From positions 16,109,277-16,173,276 of the forward strand of contig OY288261.1 in assembly GCA_958450325.1 (NCBI GenBank): a stretch of 64,000 nucleotides of DNA. The letters run 5' to 3'. A program made the translations under genes and the position numbers. The notes beneath the pieces are model-generated. The model had not been told where the DNA came from, did no database searches, and was given only the letters and a program-made list of their open reading frames with translations. Shown in pieces: positions 23,665-35,628 of the stretch (its first letter is position 1; every line of letters begins with the position of its first letter). Source of the stretch: Agrostemma githago (taxonomy: Eukaryota > Streptophyta > Magnoliopsida > Caryophyllales > Caryophyllaceae).

Positions 23665-23691
23665 GCTAGGCTATGCATCGCCGGCTAGGGT

Positions 23692-23798
23692 TACTCGACC
23701 GAGTAGCCCCTTGACTCGGTCGAGTGGCCCAAGCGCCTGCAGCCGGGCTTGAATAAGGGCTCACTCGATCGAGTGGAGCTGACACTCGACCGAGTGGG
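23692..23798. repeat. CACTCG dyad cluster in the RT-B LTR (right part)
   Basis: Four dyads (TACTCGACCGAGTA, GACTCGGTCGAGTG, CACTCGATCGAGTG, CACTCGACCGAGTG) form two pairs just downstream, in element orientation, of the TATA-like site. Confidence 0.9.
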
Positions 23799-24202
23799 TC
23801 AGCTGGATCGCGTGGTCCGGGCTTTGGACCTCGAATTGGATATTTTGTGGGTTTTGCTTTTGAGTTGGACTTTTTGATGTTTGGGCTGAGTTTTTGATGC
23901 TTGAATGTCTGTTTTGTATGTCTCGGAAACGACTTCGACCGGGGTTGACCCAATCGCTAAAAGTCGGTTTTATTTCCGGTGTCGGTTTTGGCCCAAATTA
24001 GTCTTGTTTGACTGGAAACGACCCATTGGGCCTGAATTTGAGGTCAGTTTTGTGAGATTTGTACTCCATAAACGCTTAAGCCAACAACTAATGGTTTTGA
24101 GCCCACATCCGAGCGCGTAGAAACACGTTAGCGTCTGATCATCATCGGGTGTTTTTTGGAAACTGTCATAGACACCTGGCAATCAAAATGCGGGTGTCTA
24201 CA

Positions 24203-25318
24203 ATATGCAGTTCACCAGGGTCTATATTTGCACAATTTGATTTTTTTATAAAATTAAGACCTGCGATTCTCTTTTTTCCTTTTTCCGCATTGTCGATTGC
24301 ATTGAAAAGCATGTTGGTCCGTGTAAGGATTTTGTGGATGATCTTTGCATCTTACTTATTTTTCAAGGTTAGTTTTTAAACATCGTTTGCGGTTTACCTC
24401 AGTTCATATGAGGGCAGAGCTTTTCAGAGCTTATGTGAAAAAAGAGGATCTTGAATTTTCAGCAGGGCCGGCTACCTGGGTTTAAGTCACTCATTTCAAT
24501 TAATAAATCGAAAAAGATTGAAAATAGTGATGATGAACCTTGTTGCTCAGTTTCTTCGAATATCTAACAACAAGAATCAATCAATGTTAGCTAAAAGAGA
24601 AACTGATGTAGGTGGCCCCAGAAGGAATGTAACATCCGTGAGCCGTAGATCATGGACTTATCCTGCTTGATACAATCAATGCTCCAATGACGACTCTGAT
24701 TCTTAGCAGCTTAATCAGGTGATGTCTTATTTTCATGGCGCTGTTTGTTTATAGCTATTATTGTCTTATAAATTGTTACATTCATGATATGTTTTTTCAT
24801 TCATCATCTTGAACTTTCCCACGAAGAGAAAGTCTTCCAAAAGGGGTCATTTGTGGTTGTAGTGAATATCAAAATTGTCGGAAGGTGCGCCTTTATTTCA
24901 TTATTAAGATTGAGATAATTTTTGGAGTAAACTTGACGGAAACCTCATCATCATCTAACCTAATTAATTAAAGCAAATAAATATTGGTTCCTTTTTTCCC
25001 TCTTTAATTTAATTAGTTATTCATTCACCATAAATTATTTCACATGAAATTAATCTAGATTTTGTTAAATTTGAGGATAAATTTACTGATTCGTGGATAT
25101 TATTATAATTAGGTATGTTCAAATTCCGGTGGGAATAGTGGTCGGTTCGCTGGTGGATATATTGAGTATACGGTTCCAATGACAACCGTAGAGTGTTTGG
25201 CCATACATGTTTCGGGTGGTGCTTCAAGTATTGTATTGAAGGATGGGATGACGAGAGCTTCCATATTTTGGCATATTGGAATGTGTAAAGGAATTTGGGT
25301 GTTGGAAGCATACTAATA
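24203..25318. other. Unassigned sequence between RT-B and the Athila-like LTR
   Basis: No ORF with a recognised domain and no LTR end, primer site or TIR. It could be old chromosomal DNA or a decayed element. It abuts a truncated Athila-like LTR on the right. Confidence 0.4.
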
Positions 25319-25881
25319 ACATACAAGAGAAGAGGCAAGAAAAACAAGGATTGATCATCGCTAGTCTCACAAGCATTTCATCAAACATGTGGAGTGCAAG
25401 GTAAATGGGAAACAACAAAAACAACATCTAATACCACCCATCTCACCCTAATCATCCCTAATCACATCCAATCCCCCTAATAACCCTAGCAAGAGTCTAC
25501 TCAAACATATCTAATGAAAAACTAACAAGAACAAGAGAAACTAACACAATAACAAGAACATACAAAATGAAGAACTAACAAGGATATGAACAAAACAATA
25601 AACAAGAGATAAAGATTGAAACTTGGATGATAAGACAAAGATTAAGAGAAAGGAAAAGAGATTATACCATACTAGAAGATGAATGGAAGAATGAAAACTT
25701 GCATAAAAGAGAAAACCCAAATACATCCACCAAGGTTGTCAATCTTGGTAGAAATCTTCAAGAATTCAATTAATAGAAGGATTAAACTAAGATTAAGGAC
25801 TAATTAAAGACTAATCTACACTAATCTAAGCTAATCTAACCTAAAGTAGTCTAGGAATTTGTGGGTAATGAACAATATAAC
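25319..25881 (-). repeat. Athila-like 3' LTR, distal part (truncated)
   Basis: It matches 48447-49000 of the 5' LTR almost base for base, starting at ACATACAAGAGAAGAGGCAAG. The first roughly 430 bp of the LTR (plus-strand order) are absent, replaced by unassigned DNA. It ends at the RT-C insertion point. Confidence 0.85.
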
Positions 25882-26826
25882 TGTGGACGTGACATAGGTC
25901 CACCCCGACGCGGCCACGCGCGGGTTTGGGGAGGCGAATGAATCTCCATATGAGAATGGATTGAATTGAAATTTAAATCGAAGTGGAGTCGCCACCGAAC
26001 TTTGTGGGAGTTCGGGCCCGTTAGAACCTACTCTATGTCGTAGTGGGTCGTGTACAGTGTTGGGTAGGAGGCCGGTTTCGTCGGGCTAGAGCGGCGGGAT
26101 CTCCGGTTCTACTATCGGTTTTTCGATGCTAAGTGTATGAATCGTAGATATTTAAAAAAAATTTGATGCTTTTTCCGAATCTTAGATGTGAATGTATAAG
26201 AAAGTTGTTGTAAAAAAAAGTGTCGTTAATTGAGTTGTGCAAGGGGCCTATTTATAGGAATATTCCCGACCTTGGCTAGGAGAAGTGCTTAGGATGAGAA
26301 CTACCGCTTAGGATAGGAAACGTAAGAGGCTGAGATGAACGAGAATTCCGCTTACTTGGTGAGGAAGCAAGGATTCTAGGCTGAAAAGGGGCTGCTCGGC
26401 CGAGTATTTGATGCTCGGTCGAGTGTCTGATTCGGTATTCGGATAGAATTCCTACTTGAGATCGAATTCTATCCTTTGTAGCTGATTTTTTGTAGCGTTG
26501 GAGTCTAAACCGGACGTGTGAGGTGTCACGGCTGGTCAGTGTGTCTCGGGAATATCTCTGACCGAGTTTTGACTCGAACGCTAAAAGGCGGTTTTGCCCC
26601 TGGTGCCGGTTTCGACCCAAATTAGTCTTATTTGACTCGAAACGACCAACTGGGCCTGCTTTTGAGGTTGGTTTTGTGAGATATGTACTCTGTAAAAAGC
26701 CCAAGCCAAATGCCAATGATTTGAGCCCATTTTCGAGTATATTAAAGCACGTTTGCGTCCGATCATCATCGGGTGTTTGTCGGAAACTGCTATAGACACC
26801 TGACGGTCAAAATGTGGGTGTCTATA
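25882..26826 (-). repeat. 3' LTR of RT-C
   Basis: 945 bp, starting TGTGGACGTGACATAGG. The other end is GTCTATA, not GTCTACA. It shares the first roughly 175 bp and the last few hundred bp with the 2.2-2.7 kb LTRs of the other copies but lacks the middle. A TATA box is at 26248-26257 (minus CTATAAATAG). Relative to the 5' LTR it lacks about 24 bp near 26475, and the two are about 97% alike otherwise. Confidence 0.92.
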
Positions 26827-27846
26827 GAGCCCCAACTCTGACTGAGGCTTGGACAAGGCGAAAGTCAGAGTAGCTACCAGGCTAATCAAAGATTAAGACC
26901 TAGCAGACTTCCGGTCGGGTCGTTTATAGTCCAGTAGACTTGCGTAAAAGGGCTCGCCAGCCATAAGTTGGAAATCATACCTGAGCTGATGATGCTAACT
27001 CCGTGGGGAATCGGAGTTGTCGTATAAGTCTTGGGTGCGCCTATATGTGGGCCCATCCCGTTAAATGCCGCTGGGGAGTTATGTGAATTGCGCGGTCTTG
27101 AATTGTACCTGTATAAGTTACATAAAATTTTGCATGCAACATGTAGGTGAAACAAATATGACTCGCGCTGGGGAATAAAAAATGATTTTTGCTTAGTTTT
27201 GAAATCGAAGTCCTGAAAGCAACTTACGTGCTAGGAAATAGGTTTTCAAAACTGAAATGGGTAGAAAAGAAATTTGCAATTTAAATAGACCGAAATTTGA
27301 CCTTGTCGAAAAGGATTTTCTCAAATGGCTAAGTTTTGCAGGTTTTAAAAATGAGAATTTGAAGAGAGAGGTATACCGACAGACTCGACTCTGGACGTGA
27401 CCGAACGAGTTGACAGACACGACTGGACTCTCGAGGGGTTGAACTGTGACTCGGTAGGGGGTGGGCCACCTAACAAGACTCTTAAGTTGCGCTATTCCGT
27501 AGCCTAGGCGAGTGGCAACATGGTCGAATCCTCGGAATGGGAAGGATTTGCTATGGGGGAATTGCGATAGTCTGTAATGAGACTGTTGTCGTCTAGTGCT
27601 CTTCTGGATTTTTGATTTTTGGGTACATTTCCAAAGTGGGTATTGCCTCGAGTCCTGACAGATTCTTGTCTTCGACTGAGCCGAGTACTAGGACACACTA
27701 CAGAAAGGAGGCTAGATTTTTTTAATTTATATGGATTTTGTGAGTGGATGCAGGTTTTCTGCCTAAGAGAAGCCCCCAGGATGACAAAGCTAGCTGCTGA
27801 GAACATGACAGTGGAATGATGGTGCTTTTTGAATGTGGCGATGTGG

Positions 27847-27920
27847 GTGATTGTGCCTCTGTTGAAAGGCTGCCTACGTATTCACATGTAGTAAAATCAA
27901 ACCATGCCGTAGTTCAGTGT
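27847..27920. other. Conserved block, RT-C copy
   Basis: Contains GGCTGCCTACGTATTCAC and, downstream, CGTAGTTCAG in the same order and spacing as in RT-A (8170-8240) and RT-D (55717-55790). It survives although the flanking pol and PMD genes are gone. Confidence 0.65.
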
Positions 27921-28179
27921 ATTGGAAGATATATTATGGTGCCTAGTCTAATAGGACTTTGTGTGTAACTAGCCATATTGATGGTGCAGGCTAGGTGCAT
28001 TCCCAATGATGTCTTGATCAAAGGGCTAGAATGGTTAGGATATTGATCATGTGACTGTGAGCGCTCTCCGGGGTAGCCCCCAGAGGTGGTGTGAGCTATT
28101 TGGGCATGTTCTATGCCGAGTGCAAGTTGAGTTCCCGTGTTTGGGGTTGGTAACTGGTTTGGATGAGAAGAATTGGGAT

Positions 28180-28395
28180 GGGATTTGACAAGTTCTGCTC
28201 TCGGGGATTTGACGAGTTTTGCCCTCGGGGATTTGACGAGTTTTGCTCTCGGGGATTTGACGAGTTTTGCTCTCGGGATTTGACGAGTTTTGCTCTCGAG
28301 ATTGTGTATGATTAGGTAAGGGATTTGACGAGTTTTGCTCTCGGGTCTTTGACGAGTTTTGATCTCGGGTCTTTGACGAGTTTTGATCTCGGGTT
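28180..28395. repeat. Tandem array of about 25-bp units in RT-C
   Basis: About eight units of GGGATTTGACGAGTTTTGCT followed by CTCG, with small variations (TTTGCC, TTTGAT, GGTCTTTGAC). One short interruption lies near 28297-28320. Retand was originally described as harbouring an amplified tandem repeat. Whether this is the same repeat family cannot be told here. Confidence 0.88.
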
Positions 28396-29248
28396 TGCAT
28401 ATGGTGATTGTGAATTCTGTTATGTAAAGGGGAAGTCGAGTAAAATGGCTCGAACTTTGGTCGGGATAGGTTTTGATAATGCGGGATCTGGTTTCCATGT
28501 CTGGCCCTAATGGTTAGGGGTATCCTATGGAGCTTGAATCCTCGAAATTCCGGGCTGTCTCTAGCCTGGGTCTCGGGAAGGTCTTGAGGGTTGTAATGTG
28601 GGAAGGCTAAATGTGGTGTTAGTTGACCAGCTCGATTATCTCTCCCTTATTTGATGGTATGAATTTTGACCGTACCCTGGTCATGGGACTTTCACTTGAA
28701 TTGACCGTTGATCATGGTCATGGATTTTTGGAAGTTCTTTTTTTATCATGGCCAGCTCTTGTATTTTGGGCCTTTTGTTTGTTTTTTTTCTTTTTTTCTT
28801 GGACTTTTGTTTTTTTTTTGTCCAGTTTTTTTTGTTGGTCAGACTAACACCTAAGATAGGTATGGTTGATCTTGTTGGAGGGGTGTTTATTGTGCGAAAT
28901 GGGCTTGCCTCCCGTCTTGAACCCAAACTAGGAGACTACCTAGATTCGTCATTGGATTCGATACCGCTCCTGCTAAGTGTAGTTTTGTGGCTTCCTATGT
29001 CAGACATGGAACAGGTAAAGGAAAACACGGGTCTCTATTTCCTGCAGTCATTATAGATGTGCCTGTAATAGTCACGTGCATGTGCTCACAGTGTATGACG
29101 CTGTTCATCATGTTCTCGGAAACACATAAGGAAAGTATATATGAGCAATAGAAAAGCTGATTTTATTGAATTTTGAAAAAGAGGACAGAATGCAAAAGAC
29201 TCTGACTCTGATTTGGAAATGAGGATGTAGGGTATCCTAGACTCGGAC

Positions 29249-29658
29249 TCAGACTTGGACTCGAATCAAATCCGGACTCTTGGATGCATGGGAGGTAGAT
29301 TGGATGCTTTGGTCATTAGGCCCTGTATAGTCCATGAGGGGCTTTGCAAGTGATAACGTTTCCAAAACAGGAGTCCTCCCGGCATCGAGGGAGTCTTGGA
29401 TGAGGTGTTTCAGTTTCCAGCACTGCTCTGTATCGTGTCCCCTCACTCTATGGGTGAAGTAATGCTCGACGTTCCATGCCTTGGAACGTTTTTCTGAAGG
29501 TGGGTCGACTGTTGGGCCTATAGGTGATATTAGGCCCTTCGAAACCAACCTTTGGAAAGCGACGGTGTAGGACATATCCAAGTGGGTAAATGTCCTTTCT
29601 TCTGACTGGTTCTTGATTTTCGGAGAGGTGACTTGAGGGTTACCTCTCTCGGTCTTGC
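29249..29658 (-). pseudogene. RT-C gag C-terminal piece
   Basis: The minus frame has SYTVAFQRLVSKGLISPIGP, EKRSKAWN and RGHDTEQCWKLKHLIQD, matching RT-D gag codons about 245-315, which include the zinc-binding nucleocapsid motif. The first Cys of the motif (C284 in RT-D) is Tyr here, so zinc binding is probably lost. The gag core that should precede it is missing, and CACTA-1 begins at 29662. Confidence 0.8.
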
Positions 29659-29681
29659 CATCACTACAAGAATAACTGTCC

Positions 29682-30020
29682 TCGGCGTCCACCTGGTGGG
29701 CACCGACAGTGGACGCTATAAGGCGACGGGCATCCGCAAACAGACGCCAGAAAGCGGAAGCCACGCCTGCTCGCCCTTTTTTAAAACGGGCGTCCACTAT
29801 TGGACGCCAGGACAAATGACGACCGACAGTGGACGCCAAGCTGGCGACCGACTGTGGACGTCATGTGTCTCTGAGTGGCGTCCACTGTCAGACGCCTGGG
29901 GCCTGAAGTTGGCGACCGACTGTGGACGCCACCCACGAACATCCTGCGTCCACAGTCGGACGCCATTATAGTGTCCCCTGGCGTCTGCTATGACGTCCGG
30001 TATCGGACGCTATTTACGCT
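29682..30020. repeat. CACTA-1 subterminal repeats (left)
   Basis: About a dozen copies in both orientations of GCGTCCACTGTCGGACGCC and shorter GACGCCA/GGCGTCC cores. A matching array is at 36575-36825. In En/Spm such repeats bind the element's regulatory protein. Confidence 0.85.
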
Positions 30021-30265
30021 GTTGCATGACCGTAAACATGCGTTCAATGTTTAGCCAAAACCTACAAAATAAACCACAACTCAACCACAAATGTCGACTA
30101 TCCACAATACCTCAACCACATTCAAGCTCAGTCAACCAAAAGAGTTCATCTCTCGACTCATTTATGCTGAAAAAACTTATATAAACAGATTTAACGTACG
30201 GTTTGAAGGTACACAAGTGTAAAGTAGTTCAAAGATACAGTTAAAACAACAACAACAACAAACAA

Positions 30266-31902
30266 TCAACTAACTATGAAGCTAGCTGCAGCACCAGAGT
30301 TACCGCCACCCCCGCTAAAGGGGTCTCTGTCGTCTGGAGGGGGTGGGGGAGGACCTTGGTTGCATTTGTCGAACATGGCCTGAAACATGGCCATCTGTTC
30401 CTGCATTTTCTTGATGTGTTCCGCCTGCTCCTTCAGTTGCTCCTTCATTTGCTCCTTCTCCGGATCGGGCTGCTGAGATCCGGCCGGCGTGTACTCCATT
30501 TGTGTGGAGGTGCTCAGACGCGATGTGGGAGGTCTGAAGTACATACCGTGTGCATTTCCCACACCGTACACACTCCCTTTCCTGTAACCCTTGACGACCT
30601 TGAACCAAGTCTCGTTCGGGTTGACTTCCTCAACATCAGGATCAGCCTCGAGTCTCTCCATCTCTTGTTGGTAGGCGTCCTGCGTACAGAATAACGATCT
30701 CAATTTCAGTTATTATTAGATGAAATCATTGAATATAGTTATCCACCACCTACAGTCGATTTAGTACTCACCCAAGTCGCCTGATCCTTTTTCGATTTAA
30801 AGGTAGTCCCTTTTTCATCGGTCTGCCCATGCATGTCGAAAAATATTTCCGCCGCGGTTGGCTCCCTCCCGAGCTCAGCACGCAGCTATTAAATTAGTAC
30901 GAAAGTTAGGCAAATAAAAATTATGCAAACGTAGTTTACGATTATTCAAGGAAGAGTACGGTATTAATTAGTAGAAATCATACTCTCTTGACACGAGCGA
31001 AAGAAGACTGAGAACCCCGATGATGTGTCGGGTTCGCGCGGCCTTCACGGTCACAGTTCGCCAACTTGTTCCTTTGGGCAATTTCGGACCTCACCTTAAA
31101 CTCTTTCTGATCGTGGTAGGCAATCCATCTCTCCAACGCCTCCCCTAAAATATGACGACCCAATATATTATTTAATACAGTGAAAGATTGAAGTTAGATT
31201 GTTTATTTGTTAAAATTGATTACCCAAAAAAAATAACTAACACCTTTAAGGTCCTTCAACGGAGTCCCCCGTGTACGTCGTTTATTCATCACACAGGCGA
31301 AACGTCGTGTGCACGTTTCATTATACCGTTCCCAGACCCTACCATCAAACTCTGAGGCCCAGCTGAACTTGAACTATACAGTCAAGACAGATTAATAAGT
31401 AGTATGAAAAATATTTACAAAGTCCATATTATAAAATAAAAACTCGGGAGCAAAAACAATCCACGTACCTTGAACTGGTTGAACCACCACTCTCGTATCT
31501 CAGCCGGTACCTGAGACCAATTAGCATACCCTTGCCCTTTGTCGACCATGAAGCTGTTGGTACAGCCTTTGACGACCTCTTTGTGCAGAAACCTGCACCG
31601 AGTCGAGAAAACCATATATGCAGTCAATCATACAAAATGTAGTACAAAAATGAACATTTACAAAAGAATAATCAACAAGTTAGATTATATTACCATGTGC
31701 ATGTTGGTTTGAGAACATACCGCCCCTCCTCGTCCTTCTCCAGCTCCTCATCTGGCCCCTGTTGCTGCTCCTCCTCCTCCTGCTCAGCGGTCTGCTCCGG
31801 TCCCGTTTCGGGGACCACCTCTTCGTCCTCCTGCTGAGTGGTGGACGTGTGAGCAGACCTACTACCCCCACCACGTCTCCTAGTCGATCTACCGCCTGCC
31901 AT
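30266..31902 (-). CDS. Transposase_24-type CACTA protein (Ptta/En/Spm second gene), six exons
   Basis: ATG at 31902. Exons on the minus strand are 31902-31694, 31592-31469, 31373-31244, 31144-30984, 30885-30772 and 30679-30266 (stop). All five introns are GT-AG and short (about 90-105 bp), and the exon lengths add to 1152 nt, giving an uninterrupted 383-aa product. The N-terminus is basic then acidic (GGRSTRRRGGGSR, then Gln/Glu-rich). The centre has REWWFNQFK, SEFDGRVWERYNETCTRRF and HRGSQSSFARV, followed by AEIFFDMHGQTDEKGTTF, which fits the plant transposase family Ptta/En/Spm (Transposase_24). A helical Lys/Gln/Glu-rich segment (MKEQLKEQAEHIKKMQEQM) near the end suggests a coiled coil. 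In En/Spm the second protein binds subterminal repeats and assists excision, which is inferred for this one. It lies just downstream of the TNP2 gene. Confidence 0.85.
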
Positions 31903-32050
31903 TATATTAACCTGTCAAAAAATTAAACAATGTTAACAACAATTAGCCATGTCATCAACAATTTCATTCTAACTTTATTCAAGTAAAATAGCCTACTATA
32001 GTAAACATCAAAATAACTTAACCATGTAAACATTTAAACATACAACAACT

Positions 32051-35000
32051 CTAGTAGTCACCGTCGCTGTCGTTATTTTCTTCAGCCTCATCCTCCTCAG
32101 TCTGATCCTCCTCCTCGGTCTCCGAGCCCCCAACTTGATCGTCCTCTGAGTTCTCTTCATCGTGTCCGTCATCCTCCTCAAGGTTCTCCGGAACATCCCT
32201 GACCATGTACTCTCCTTGTCCATCATCATCGTCATTCTCAAAATCTTCCTCTGCCCCTTCATTCTGATCTTGTACGGAGAATATGTTCTCTTCAATAGAA
32301 GATAAGCGTGTACCACTTGAAGCCGCATCTTCCTGGAACAGAGAAATGTCTATTTGTCGCCGTGGTTTAGTCGTAAAGACTGCCCACCATTGACTTTGAT
32401 TTCTGTCATTTCTCGTGTAAGGAGAAGGAGCAAAATAGACTTGCTTCGCCTGATGCGCGAGTATGAACGGATCGTACGTAGGATATTTCCTTGTGTGATT
32501 AACTTCCACAATCTTGTAACGTTCATGCACTCGGGTCCCGTTCACGGAGCTGTCTTTCCACTCACACTTGAATACTACAACTCTATACCCTCGTTCTTTG
32601 CCAGCGTAACACAACTAAAAAATATCCTCCAAAATACCATAGTACTCATCACCATCAAGAGATGACACACTCACGCCAAAATTGCATCTAGCCTTGTTCT
32701 TCCCGTAGTTGAATGTGTGAAAATTGAACCCGTTCACCGAGTACCGGTTCCAGGTTTTAACCACTCGCACTGGACCGAATGCCAAACTTCTAACCAAATC
32801 ATCACGTATGTCTAAGGCAACTACGTGATCCTTGAGCCACTTCGGGAAATGTTCGTCGTGCTTACTCCAAACGTCATCAGGGTTCACGGCAGGGTTCGCA
32901 GCGACATATTCAGTTACAAATTGTTTCTCATAAGGCTCTAAGATCTCACAATTCGAAAGTAGGTAAAGGTGCGCTCGGTTGTACTCTTTCTCATCTAGTG
33001 TCCTCGAACCCTCAACGGATGAAGTTCCTTCATCGTCCTTCTTTTGAAAAAATTCGGGTATAGTGGGGTCAATGGACACCGAATGTCCTAGGTTCAGGTT
33101 CTTGGTTTTTGTTTGCACATCTTTATCGAAGTAGAGGGAGCAGAAGTTTGCAATCTCTTCTGTCAAATATGCATTACAAATAGAACCTTCTACTCTAGCC
33201 TTGTTACCAATTTTCTTCTTCAAATGATTCAGGAACCTAAATAAACAAGTTATATATTTCAATCAATACAAATTATTTAGGCTTATTTTTTTTAAACGAA
33301 GTTACTAAAAGTTACTTACCTTTCAAATGGATACATCCATCTATACTGGACAGGTCCTCCAACCTTAGCCTCGTAGGGCAAGTGGACAGGTAGATGCTCC
33401 ATGGAATTAAAGAATGACGGTGGAAAGATCATCTCAAGTTTGCACATTATCTGCGGAATTTGATCCTCGAGCCGAGACATGTCCTCAACTGATACTGTAG
33501 AGGAACACAAATCTCGGAAGAACTGAGATATCTCAGTTATGGAATTCCACACCGTCGGTGGCAGAAGGTGCTTTAGTGACACCGGAAGCAACCTCTCCAT
33601 GAAAACGTGACAGTCGTGACTCTTTAACCCTTGAAGCTTCAGGTTCTTAAGATCGACACAGCGTTTGAAGTCGGAGGCGTACCCATCAGGGAATTTCAAC
33701 TTCTCTACCCACTCCAACAACGCCTTTCTCTGAGCCTTGTCAAGTGTGAACAAGGCCCTTGGTTTCGACCCATCCCGTTTTATGTGCAGTTGAGGACGGT
33801 CACAAAAATTCTTTACATCTCGCCGGGAGCCTGTAGTGTCACAACTCTTCCCCTCCACATCCATCACCGTGTGAATCAACTGCTCGAAGAAGTTTTTCTC
33901 TATGTGCATCACATCTAAATTGTGACGAATTAACAAAGTCCTCCAATATGGTAGTTCGAAGAATATGCTACGTTTAAACCAACCATTTTTCAACTTCTTG
34001 AGATCTTTGAACTCCTGCTCGGTTCCGTCAACAGTAGACGGGTAATCAGAAATCAACTCCCATATTTCATCTCCTGGGAGTCGATCAGGTGCGTCGTCAA
34101 GCACCTCCTCACCCTTCTTGAACGCCTTCTTATTCTTCCTATATGGGTGACCTTCTGGTAGAAACTGCCGATGACAGTCAAACCAACTTATTTTACTAGA
34201 ATTTGGAAGATAAAAAGCTTTGCTCTCACCCATACAACACGGACATGCTTTCTGACCCGCAGTAGACCACCCCGAGAGCATACCGTACGCGGGAAAGTCG
34301 TTTATAGTCCACAACAAAGCTGCTTTCAACTGAAAGTTTTGTCTCAGAGAGACATCATAAGTTTCCACCCCTACCTCCCACAGTTGTTTCAGTTCCTTAA
34401 TAACAGGTTGCAAGTAAACATCCAAATGGTTTTTCGGGTTTTTGGGTCCGGGAACAATAAGAGATAGGAAGATGAAAGGTTGCTTCAAACACAACCAAGG
34501 AGGTAGGTTGTAAGGTGTGATCATCACTGGCCAGCAAGAGTACGATTTACCAAATTGACCGAACGGTGCAAATCCATCAGTGCACAACCCAAGCCTTACA
34601 TTTCGGGGTTCTATCGCAAAGTGAGGATGTAGTCTATCAAAACGCTTCCACTCCTCACCATCACTCGGATGACACATCTTCCCTAGTACCCTAATGTCCT
34701 CCTTGTGCCACCGCATTTGCTCAGCTATGGTTTTTGTGGCGTACAATTTCTGAAGCCTAGGTGCAATAGGGAAGTACGTAAGCTGACTTATTGGGATTGG
34801 TTTCTTACCCCTGACACTACTTTTCCCTTTTCTACCTCTCAAAACAATATCCCCCTCGACCATCTTATACCTACCCTTACCACATCTCCTACATTCATCA
34901 AGCATCGCATCGTCCTTCCAAAATAGCATGCACCCATCTGGACAAGCGTCAATCTTTTGATGCGGGAGTTGAAGTCCCTTCACAACCTTTTTGGTTGTGT

Positions 35001-35628
35001 AGAATGATCGGGTCATGATATTGTCTTTTGGAATAACTCTCTCGAGCAAGGCAGCAATACCATCGACACAAGCAAAGGGCAGGTTGAACTCACATTTAAG
35101 GCTAACTACCATAGACGCGACTTCTAACAAAGTCACATCGCACCCTCCGTATAACGGTTTCTCCGAAGCTTCCAACATGTCAAAAAACGCCTTCGCTCGT
35201 GGGTTAGTCTCTTGTGGGTTAGGTGAATCTTGTGGGTTGGGTGAGTCTCGTGGGCTAGGTGAGTCTCGTGGGTTAGGTGAGTTAAACAAGTTGCACTCCA
35301 CAACATCAACTATCATACCTCTCAATCCCCCCTCATCTTGATGGTTTTCGGTTCCCTCAGACTGAGATGACTCACCATGACAAATCCAATAATAGTAATC
35401 GGGTGAAAAACCACTATAGATGACATGTTCCTTCACTACAAGGACCTCAAGAAATTTTAGGTTCTTGCATTTAGTACACGGACACCTAACCTCCCCCCTC
35501 GATGCGTAGTCTACCGACTTTTTAGCGACCTCGACAAATGACTCAACACCCCTCAAAAATTCGACTGTTGGACATCTCTTCTTATCAAGTCTTCCCTCGT
35601 ACATCCATTTCCGTTCAATTCTCTTCAT
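32051..35628 (-). pseudogene. TNP2-type CACTA transposase with one premature stop
   Basis: Exon 1 is 35628-33320 and exon 2 is 33236-32051, around an 83-bp GT-AG intron. The exon lengths total 3495 nt in one frame. Domains in order: transposase-associated N-terminal domain (KWMY at residues 7-10, CPCTKC at 49-54), a Pro/Ser/Asp tandem linker at about 117-139, the TNP2 core (CPDGCMLFW at 229-237, CRRCG at 246-250, CTDGFAPFG at 349-357, YNLPPWLC at 373-380, ACPCC at 461-465), DUF4218-like to the exon end, DUF4216-like across exon 2, and a long acidic tail. A TAG at 32615-32617 interrupts the DUF4216-like part in frame. The sequence continues on both sides, so this looks like a single substitution. 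The TNP2 catalytic part lies upstream of the stop, so a shortened protein could still be made. Confidence 0.9.

Larger units (their letters stand above)
14331..24202 (-). mobile_element. RT-B: Retand-like element, gag half and 5' LTR
   Basis: In element order this has a 5' LTR (17020-24202, interrupted by CACTA-2), a tRNA-Arg primer site, a long leader, a gag pseudogene and a rearranged end. It lacks protease, RT, RNase H and integrase. Sequence 14384-14780 matches 28890-29270 of RT-C, which places it in the non-autonomous subgroup. The right flank begins ATATG at 24203. Its left end at about 14331 abuts AT-rich DNA. It may be part of the same original insertion as RT-A after rearrangement, but the LTRs differ. 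Confidence 0.72.
17020..24202 (-). repeat. 5' LTR of RT-B, split by CACTA-2
   Basis: The plus strand runs TGTGGACATGAC to GGTGTCTACA. Without CACTA-2 and one 3-bp target copy it is 2608 bp, close to the 2725-bp LTR of RT-D. The two LTR parts are 17020-19033 and 23609-24202. It contains two dyad clusters. A TATA-like element lies at 23656-23664. Confidence 0.88.
26827..29248 (-). other. 3' noncoding region of RT-C
   Basis: It begins with a polypurine tract (minus GAGTTGGGGCTC), then holds the conserved block at 27847-27920, a tandem array at 28180-28395, T-rich stretches near 28740-28835 and a region (28890-29240) shared with RT-B. No antisense PMD gene is present, unlike RT-A and RT-D. Frames near 27504-28500 have no domain and partly come from the array. 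Confidence 0.7.

Noticed and set aside
3278..24202. RT-A and RT-B as the two ends of a single element
   Set aside because: LTR lengths and middles differ, the 5-bp flanks (AAGCC, ATATG) do not match, and the coding parts belong to different subgroups. I kept them separate, with the alternative noted.
28740..28835. Membrane-like Phe-rich ORFs in T-rich DNA
   Set aside because: Homopolymer-rich noncoding DNA of RT-C. The frames overlap on both strands and are not conserved.
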